From Owenia fusiformis (taxonomy: Eukaryota > Annelida > Polychaeta > Sabellida > Oweniidae): a stretch of DNA of 64,000 nt. The stretch's first letter is position 1, and each line of letters begins with the position of its first letter. The translations under genes were made by a program, and so were the position numbers. The DNA lies in the NCBI GenBank assembly GCA_903813345.2, contig CAIIXF020000005.1:25111375-25175374 (forward strand). The letters run 5' to 3'. Shown piece after piece: positions 1-10,300 of this stretch. Below the pieces are notes generated by a model. It saw nothing but the letters and a program-made list of their open reading frames with translations. It ran no database searches and was not told where the DNA came from.

Positions 1-1340
1 AACAATAAATGAATAGATGAGAGTAGATATTTATAAAGGATAGACTAATCTCATTGTCATTGCTAATATTGCAACTAACAATGCATTCATTAGATAACTT
101 TTCTAGCATTACATCCTCAAACACATTTTAAAATAAATGAAGTTGAATGAATGTCTCGTGTAGTTCTAGGTTATTTTAAAATTCCTATTTGTACACCAGG
201 AGTCTGTCTCAATCTTGCATCAGTTCAATTCACACTGTGAACAGAGGGAGGCAAATGAGTACATTGTGAGCAGGACTGAATGTTTATTGTTATTACATGA
301 TAAATAACATGTATCAAAAACTGTGAAAGAATACAGTACATGATGTATTGCATGATGCAAAGTATTGTCACATTCAGAAACTTAAATAAATAGAGGTTAT
401 TTAATGGGATGGGTGGAATAAGAATTTTATTCCAAGGGAAATATGATATTGGCTAAGGAAAATATTATAATTACTTTTTGAATATCAATTCTATTTGTTT
501 ATTTCCTAAACAAACATGTTATTATGGAATAATATATTATAATGCCAGTATGCTGATTTCTTTGTATTTTATATTATACAGACCCCAGACAGCTTCTAAT
601 ACAAGTTAGTTTGTAGAACCAATGTCTGTTGGCCTACTTGTTGATGGCATATATAAACAAAGAGATAAACAATATAAAAATAGTAAACATGATCTCCTTC
701 ATGTTGGTTAACAGTTGCAGCTGCTTTTTGTCAAGTTTGTATGTGTAGTAGGGAAAATTCATGATATGAGTAGGTGTCTGTCGATCGAGGTATCTAATAT
801 GTGAGAAAGGACATGATTTGCTATACTGATAATTTAACTAATATATTTGTATGTTTCATCATTGACTAAAATTTTAAAATGAATTGGAGGAGCAAGGAAG
901 GTCATTTAGTTGTGTCCCTGAGAGCAAAATTAACTGCACTTTGCTGGGTGTGATCCAAAAACAGCTTGAAATATTATGAGCCCTTGAAATAAAATGCTTG
1001 TTCTGATTTTGAAATGAAAATTGGTAATTATAAGTCAGTTATATACTTCAATGTGAACTTAAAAAGCCCTTAAGAACAATCTGAATCATATTGACATGCA
1101 TATCGTCACCTTTGTATGCAATTTGAAAAAAGTGTTTGGCACCTTTCTTAGTCTTTTACAGAGTATTTTATTTTTTCAATTTAGTAATAGTGTGTAAGGT
1201 CAAAGTAAATAGAGTTTAACACACAAGCAATGGAACATGGTTTTAAGCTATCATTAAACACAGTGTCTAAATGTTGAACAACATTAATATATGAAAGAAT
1301 TTATTTGAACATTTCATTTTATTTTTATATTTTTCTTTAC
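1..1340. other. AT-rich stretch without a recognised exon
   Basis: This should be intron of the BNIP3 gene, since the exon ending at 1341 needs a downstream partner and the conserved tryptophan-rich and membrane exons of BNIP3 were not found here on the minus strand. They are presumably beyond the left edge. I see no repeat with clear ends. Confidence 0.4.
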
Positions 1341-4300
1341 CTGTATTGTTGAAAAATCACTAGATGAGAGTTCATTCACTGGACTGTGAGGGCTTTTTGG
1401 GCTGCAAAATAAGATAACAAATTCAATAATAAGAATATAAAATTACAAAAAAAAACAGCATTATAATTACATATCTCTAATCTCAAGTAAAAAAAAATCT
1501 GGAATTTTTCAAAAAATTGGGGTTGTTTAAAAAAAATTGGGTGAAAATCAGGGTTCATTTTTGTCATTTTCTGAACATTGGCTTTTTGAACATCGGGGCT
1601 TGCTTAAAAATCTGGAATTCTCCCGATTTAATCAGGACTTGAACAGGTGAGTAACAATACAGATAATATGGGTATTTGAACAAAGTTGAAACATTAAAGT
1701 ATATTGTGAAGAAATGAAAATTGGGCGACTTGGGGAAAGAAATTTGAAATAAGAAATAAGATAATATGAACATATCAAAATATTCAACTGATTCTTACAT
1801 GTTTGATCTAATTTTACTGATATTAAGAAACGGGGAAACAAAAGCTAAATGTGTATGCTATCCTTCAGCCGGTCCTTTGTCTCAAATATATATGTCCACC
1901 TGTCCTGATAACATGTATATAGTACGTATGTACATTTTGTGCCCCATACTTGAGTACTCTACATGGCACTTGTACTAATTCCAAAGAAATAAAATCTGCA
2001 AAAGGGTGATAAAACTACAGATTGGGGAGGGTATATTAAGATAAGGTTTATATTTATGAAACCTGACAGATCACTATTGCCTTATATTGTAGTACTGCTC
2101 AATGAACAAAACATCAAAATTAAGAGGTATTGAAAAAATGTAAGACTTTTTATTTATGTATATTATTGTGACATTTTAACTTCATATCAAGACTTATATT
2201 AATAATTAAACCATAGTCATCATTACCAGTTGATAGTACATGTTTATCAAACAATATTTACTTATGATTTATTCCTTTAAGTTAATCATATTTTCAAATA
2301 ACCTTATATTATATGTTTAAAATGATTGGACCTTTAACTTTAACCTTTAAAACAACAAAGCCTAATAGAATCTAAAAATAAGGAACATAAGTAATCAAAT
2401 AGTTGACTTGTTTTGAAAATATAAAAAATCCGGAACTTAAATTGTTTACTATACATATTATTATTTCAAATACTTTAAATCCTTTAAAGACATAAATAAA
2501 CGACATTTTGTTTGAAGTATAATACATGTAGTTCAAAATTCCAAATACATGGTTTCATAAAACAGAATGTTGTTACTGATGCCATTTGTTACAGATGTTG
2601 ACCACCTCATCCCAACCACCAAACACCAACAGCAGTCCACAAAAACAATGAAAAAAAATAAAGCACTGATGATTCTTGTTATCAATTGTAAATCCCTGGT
2701 TATCATTAGTTAATGCAACACTTCTCTGTTAATGCATCATGGATCAAACTTTCCAAATAAATTCAAAATCTAACTGCCAAACAACTATATAGAAGTATAA
2801 TCTATAACAAACCTGGCTCTAGGGCTACTCCTATGACTTGATGTGTTGCTAGGTGCATTGCTAGGGGCGTTACTAGGTGTGTTACTAGGGTTACAACTAG
2901 TGACTCTGGAGGATGAACGAGACCACTCTCTCTGAGCCTCCCCTAGTAGTCTTTCCATCTCCCCATTGTGTATGGAAAGAGGGGGGATGGTAGATGTGTC
3001 ATCGGGATTGTCTTGTAGGGTCAATTGTACCCAAGAGTCAGAAACTGCAAAGAAAATATGATGTTATTATTACAGTTTTTTATGTTGTACCTAAAATACT
3101 GAAAATTGACACTAAAATGGCGACTATTTTAAAACTGATGGTCAATTTAAAAATCAGCGTTTGAGCAGACCTAGTACTCACATGGAGCATTTATATATAA
3201 AATATAACTGATATTGGGTCAACGGTATTTTAGTTATTGCCTGGACAGACAAAGGGACAGACGGAGTTATTCTCTATATCCCCCAAACCTTATTCGATGG
3301 GATGATAAATGGAGGTCAAAGATGATTAATGGAAGCTCTGCCTGTAAAACAATCCAACATAGACCCTAATGTTTGTCATTGTGAAAAACCTATCAGATGA
3401 CTACAAATACAATGCAGGATTAAATTTGGCTACCATGGTAACTCACTTCACTAAATGACTGTTACATGGGGTACTGAAGCTTCAGTTTGGGTAAATATGA
3501 CCAAAAATATGTCTTATAATTAACAAAATTATTGGTTGCTATGGTAACATTTAGATGCACCTAATTTTGTTCTCCAATTTATAATACTTTATTAGAGTTA
3601 GAGATAGAATTTCATGAAATGAACAGGACATATCTGATACTAAAAGTGAACTCAGAATGACATTTTATTTTCTGACTATGAGGTCACTGTGACAGAACAT
3701 TTTGGCACTATTATCTATTGACGTTCCAACAGAATTTCGAAAACATCTGGATATCAGCATTTTATTTAAAGCAATAGCTACAATTGCATACTGCTACATG
3801 ATTTACACAATCGTATGTATGTAAGAATAATAGGATTATTGGTAATTTGACATACACTTACACCTGCGACTGTTTTGTAAGAATATTACTACCCAAAACT
3901 GCCTGGGTTATATGGATTATAGTCTGTTATGCTTATCTATCATCCTATATATCACAGTTGTACCTGAGGCACCTGTCCTGTTTACATCTAAGAACACTTT
4001 GCTACCATTTATAAGCAATGAACACAGGTACAATTGTTACATATGCCAAATACTCAAATACCAAATCCAACCACAAAAATAGTACCAATGATGAGATGTA
4101 ACTAATATGTTCTGAACAATGATTTACATCCAAGTATGCACTATGTTTGAAGAGAGGATTCCCCAATATCTGGTTAAAATTACATGTACAGGATGAAGTT
4201 ACTTATTTACAGGTGAAATTCTCTATTTTAATATAGTTTGGATGATCTTTGCAATGGTACATAGCAATTAAGATTTTAAGACATGTAAAAAGAGGGTAAT

Positions 4301-7300
4301 TAATTAGGGGCATGCTGAACATTAAAACTTGACCATGAAAATAAAGTGGACAGACAATATTGGAAACTTCCTGAGCAGAGGTCCCAAAATACATCAGACT
4401 ATATAATTTGGTTCAAATCAGATTACTGGTATTTGGGTTATAAAAAAGTTTCTTCCTGAAAAACTTAAATGGCCGCCTTGAAAATTCCATGTAGTACATA
4501 TATTCTGTATTTGAACCAAACTGACTACTGGTGTTTGTGTTATCAAAGATTGCACTTCTTAAAAAATGGTAGCCATTTTGAATTGAGAAGCCATATTGGA
4601 ATTTCTTTCCCAAGCAGAAGTCCTATGTCCATAAGGTATCCCTTTTCCATCAACCAGTATATGTGACTTATCACCTAGACAGATGTACGGACAAACTGAC
4701 AGACACCTTCTCTATATCCTTGCTCATTATTCACTGGGATAAAACATAAGTAACTTATTGGTGCAAAACACTTTTTATGATTCTCATAAGCTGTTGCTTT
4801 CTAAACCTTAAAATACAGCTTGCCCTTGATAACATATAGCCTTGGTTGTTGAGTGTGGTTACCTCTTTACTGTACCAGATCTATCAGTTTTTAACCTTCC
4901 TTTCTTCTATAAATATCTTTTCGATCTTGGTGCGGAAAGTCACTTTTATTTGCTAATTTCTCCAGCCCCCATGTTATTTCAATGGGAGTTTTTATCAAAA
5001 ATTGATAAAAGTTTCGCTAATTTTGATAAATTTGTCTAAATCTGAAAAACAATTTGCTTTTATCAAAACTATTGGTAAAAGTTTTTTTTGGGGGGGAGTC
5101 GATGTGAAGACAAAAGTGCACAAGTTAAATTAGCTAAAATTGATAAGTTTGATAATTATCAAAACTATTGCTTTTATCGCTAAAAATTTTGGGTCTTGAG
5201 GTGATGTTCAGAGAAAATGGCACCAGGTAAATTAGCATTAGCTGATAATATCAGCTAAAAGTGATAAATTTGAAAATTATCGAAACTATCGCTTTTATCG
5301 CTAAAAATTTTTGGGGTTTGGCGCTTTCGCTAAAAAAATTTGGGTCTGGAGGTGATGCTCAGAGAAAATGGCACTAGGTAAATTAGCATTAGCTGATAAT
5401 ATCAGCTAAAAGTGATAAATTTGATAATTATCAAAACTATCGCTTTTATAGCTAAAAAATTTTGGGTCTGGAGGTGATGTTCAGAGAAAATGGCACCAGA
5501 TAAATTAGCATTAGCTGATAACATCAGCTAAAAGTGATAAATTTTATGTTTATCGAAACTATCGTTTTTATCACTAAAAATTTTTGGGGTCTGGCGCTTT
5601 TATTGCTAAAAAATTTTGGGTCTGGAGGTGATGTTCAGAGAAAATGGCACCAGGCAAATTAGTATTAGCTGATAATATCAGCTAAAAGTGATAATTATCC
5701 AAACTATCGCTTTTATCGCTAAAAGATTTTGGGTCTGGAGCTTTCATCGCTAAAAAATTTGGGTCTGGAGGTGATGTTCAGAGAAAATGGCACTAGGTAA
5801 ATTAGCATTAGCTGATAATATCAGCTAAAAGTGATAAATTTGATATTTGTTGAAAGTATTGCTTTTATGGCTAAAAAATTTGGGCCTGAAGCTTTTATCG
5901 CTAAAAAATTTTGTGTCTGGGGGTGATGTTCATAGAAAATGGCACCAGGTAAATTAGCATTAGCTGATAATATCAGCTAAAAGTGATAAATTTGATAATT
6001 ATCAAAACTATCTCTTTTATCGCTAAAAAAAATTTGGGTCTGGAGCTTTTATCGCTAAAAAATTTTGGGTCTGGAGGTGATGTTCATAGAAAATAGCACC
6101 AGGTAAATTAGCATTAGCTGATAATATCAGCTAAAAGTGATAAATTTGATAATTATCAAAACTATCGCTTTTATCGCTAAAAAAATGTTGGGTCTGGAGT
6201 CAATGTTATGTTCAATGTTGATAATTAGCAAATTTATCTGATATTATCAGCTAATGCTAATTTCATGTCTGCCATGTATCAAAATTATCAAATTTATTGA
6301 TAATTGATATTTATCAAATTTATCGCTAATTGATAAAATTTATCGATAATTGATAATTATCAAATTTATCGCTAATGGTACAAGTGAAAGGCACATATGA
6401 AATTAGCATTAGCTGATAATATCAGCTAAAATTGATAATTATCAAATTTATCGCTAATTGATAAAAATTATCGATAAATGATATTTATCAAATTTATCGC
6501 TAATTGATAAAAGTGAAAGGCACATATGAAATTAGCATTAGCTGATAATATCAGCTAAAATTGATATTTATCAAATTTATCGCTAATTGATAAAAATTAT
6601 CGATAAATGATAATTATCACTGGTGGAGGAATTTGAGGTGGCCAAAGTCAGGGCCATTACAACCCTTCGGACGTCCAAGGATCCCAAGGTCCTTTCCTCA
6701 GGAGAATCAATATCAACTGGAAGGAAATGGAAACCTCAGCAAGCAATAGCAGAAGCAGACGAACGGGAGCGACATGAGCAGATAGTTGGAGTTGTTTGCC
6801 AAGGTCGATTAGGCTTAGGCAATTATGGTTCCAAGCTATTAGAAAAGACTCCAAAAGCAAAGAAAGACCGCCTGGTAAAGCAAACGCGTAAAGCGCAGGA
6901 AGAAGAACACCTTGTAAAAGCAGTGGGGCTTTCCAAGCAGGGAAACTGGACCCAATGGGAATCAATCATGGAAAGATCTCCTACATGGAAAGATCTTTGG
7001 ACAGTTGACCAAGCAAGCCTCAGCTTTATATTGCGCGCCTTTACTGACCTTTTACCAACTCCAACGAACCTAAGCACTTGGGGCCTTGAAAATGACAACA
7101 CATGCCCTCTATGCAAAATACCCAGATGTACCCTAACCCACATCCTGAGCAGCTGCCAGACAGCACTGAGTGAAGGCCGGTACAGATGGCGACACGACAA
7201 AGTCCTACAGAAAATTGCTGAATGGGTCGACAGAGCTAGAACACACTTCGTCCCCACAAAGCCCATATTCACAGCATTTCAACTGGAGGGAAAGCAACCA

Positions 7301-10300
7301 ACTCCAAGGACTAAGAATACAGACCCATCAATTCCTCTCTCGTCACTGTCTAAGGCCTCTGATTGGAAATTGCATGTCGACCTGGATAAGAAGTTAATCT
7401 TTCCTCAGAACATAGTAGCAACAACACTACGTCCTGACATGCTACTTTTATCAGAAAGTTCTAAGACCATACTAGTGATAGAACTTACAGTACCATGGGA
7501 GGAAAGAATAGACATATCCCACCAACTCAAGTACAACAAATACCAAGATCTAATCCATGAAGCCCAGAGCAAAGGATGGCAAGCAAGACTATACCCTGTA
7601 GAAGTAGAATGCAGGGGCTTCCCAGCTTTGTCTCTACGCTCATTGTTCAAAGACATTGGGGTACATTCTAGCCAACTCAGACGAGCAATGAGAGAAATTG
7701 GAGCATTTTCAGAATCGTGCTCCAGGTGGCTCTGGATAAGAAGACGTGACAAATGGACCCACCAATAAAACGAAGAAGTTTTCCATCATTCTTCAACCAC
7801 CAAATGAAATGTCCCAAAGCTTCAGTCTCTGGAATGGGAGTGTTGGTACCATCAAAGATCTTAAACCAGCCAAAGGTCAGTCACAAGCCTGACGACAGAG
7901 ACAGCCAAGCTTATACTACCCAAAGCTCCATCCCAATCATCAGCTCACGAACAGTCCTATAGATGTAGCAAAGCACTTGATGTTTATACACAATCAAATT
8001 TATCGCTAATTGATAAAAATGAGTTTCCGCACCTAAATGTATCTTTCCATGATTTCAGTGTCAATGATGTAACATTTTATGTTAGTCAAGGTTTAACATG
8101 ACAAAATGTCACCACCTGGTAGCAATTAACAAAGTTAGTGCACTAGCACTAAATGTAACAACAATAAGGGGAGGCATCAAAAGTTCGATGTCGGATCGGA
8201 AACTAAATAAATCTAGTTTTGACTCTGACCCCCCCCTCCCCCAAAACTAAATACCATGAAAGTTGATCGCTGACTTCCGGTTCGAGAATATGAAAAATTA
8301 TTGCTAAACACAATCTAATGATCTTGACGAAGAAAGCATCAGGTGAAATCTTTATTTTTAAACCATTCCAAGGAAATCTGAGTCGAAATAGCCAAAAATT
8401 TGAAATGTTGAAATTTGTCAGATAGCAAACTGAAATAGGTTTAAACCCCCTCCCCCTAACTAAATTTATTTAGTTTCCTATCAGACATCGAACTTTTGAT
8501 GCCTCCCCTTAATTAGATGCAAAACACTGAAAACTGAAGAAAAGCAGTAGTTCTAATAAAACATACTCCATCAACATATCATACATAATGATACATGTTT
8601 TAGTTAGGTTTGAGTTGAGAATCTTAAACTCACTGTTTCATTCCAAAATGTACTTTTGCACAAAACCATTTCACCACTAATATAATATCGTATATCTTTT
8701 TACCAAATATGAAGAAAATTGGTTACTGGTAGATATTTGTAAAAACAGATTAAATGGTTGATTGCACAATATTCATTACATTGATGAGGATAATGAGATT
8801 ATATGCCCCATGTATAAGATATCTCATCAACTTCAGAAATACCCTGAATACTCATCAATTTGGTATACCACCCTCTGACTTTTATTACACTTTTGAAGCA
8901 GATGTAATCTTAAAAATCTTAAATGTACCCTTCATTGGTTATATGGGAGTTGGTGAAATAAAAACTATGGATACACAGTTGTGATTTTAATTTTAATGAC
9001 TGATATATATGGTTAGATCAACCAGAACAACGGCAACGCCAAAGCGTAGCGAATCCCATCGAACAGAAATGGCTGGCATTTTTACAAACGAAGCGCAAAT
9101 ATCATAAAACAACACACCAGAAAGGCCACCATTTTCAAAATGGTTGCTCACTAGCCAAGTTGTCATCAGAAGAAATAATATGCTTTTAAGTAGCCACCTC
9201 TAAAATTTTTGAAAAATCGCACACATGCTTGTAAAATAACACACATAAAAATGGTGGCTATTTTTTAAAATGGCCGACTACTCCCTAAAGTTTTATTAGA
9301 CAATGTGCCATGCTTAAAGTATTCACATATCAATTATGAACAAAATCGTTCCACTACTTTTCGAGTTATAGTAAAATACGTTAAAATGGCGGCCATTTTT
9401 CAAAATTGTTTTCAAAATGGCCGCCTTCTACCAAAAGTGTCATAGGACAGTGTGCCATGCTTATAGTATTCACATACCAAATATGAACAAAATCGCTCCA
9501 CTACTTTTCGAGTTATAGTAAAATACGTTAAAATGGCGGCCATTTTGAAAAATGGCCACCTTCTACCAAAAGTGTCTTTAGACAGTGTGCAATGCTTATA
9601 GTATCCACATACCAAATATGAACAAAATCGCTCCACTACTTTTTGAGTTACAGCAAAAATCGTAAAATGACGAGTAAAGGCCGCCATTTTTCAAGATGGC
9701 TGCCATGTGCTTCTTTAATATCTACATTTGTAGCATTATTAACGTCCTTTATAATTTTTTTACATTTAAAACATATTGCTATTACAGTTTACATATTGCA
9801 CCTAAATTACTGTAAAATCGTCACTAAAATGGCCGCCATTTTGAAATGAGCGGCCATTTTGAAAATCGGCTTCCGAGCAGAACTTCTAACCCCATAGGGT
9901 ATATGTGTACAAAATATGAACAAAATCTGGCCAACCGTATTTGAGTTATTGCCCGGACGGACGGACAGACGGATGGACGGACGGACGGACGTACGTACAG
10001 ACGTACGTACGTACGTACGGACGGACGGACGGAGGCGTTCCCTATATCCCTCCGAACTTCGTTCGATGGGATAATTAAATGCCTATAATTTAAGAGGGAA
10101 CAATGTAGATGAAGTTGAGCTCTTGCGAAGAGTACTTTAGAAGCAATCTAGAAGTAATAACACAATCCTCTGGAGATCATGTATCAAATGAACTAGACCC
10201 TGGGAAGATATAGAGCTGGATTAGATCTGGAAGGCTATACCACTACATCCAGATCCAAAGTACTTTAAGATGCATGTCCGGATAAAAAAAACACATTTGG

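Larger units (their letters stand above)
4929..8033. mobile_element. 3.1-kb foldback-like element with internal satellite and retrotransposon fragment
   Basis: The ends are inverted repeats: GGTGCGGAAA followed by a TCA..TTTTAT match at 4929, and its reverse complement ending at 8033, about 20 bp in all with two or three mismatches. Inside are a tandem array (about 5100-6200), a region packed with 'gataaatttatcgctaattgataa' type palindromic words (6200-6610 and 7990-8020), and between them a retrotransposon C-terminal reading frame. The palindromic words on both sides of the reading frame suggest the retrotransposon piece inserted into, or was captured by, this element. No clear target duplication is seen. 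The class is uncertain. Confidence 0.6.

Noticed and set aside
1-1340. Search for the BNIP3 tryptophan-rich and membrane exons
   Set aside because: No minus-strand match to the conserved WDW or membrane segment was found; these exons are taken to lie outside the window.
5100-6200. Regularly spaced repeats resembling an array
   Set aside because: Whole units repeat without unique spacers, and the genome is eukaryotic; satellite, not CRISPR. The same holds for 23760-25660.
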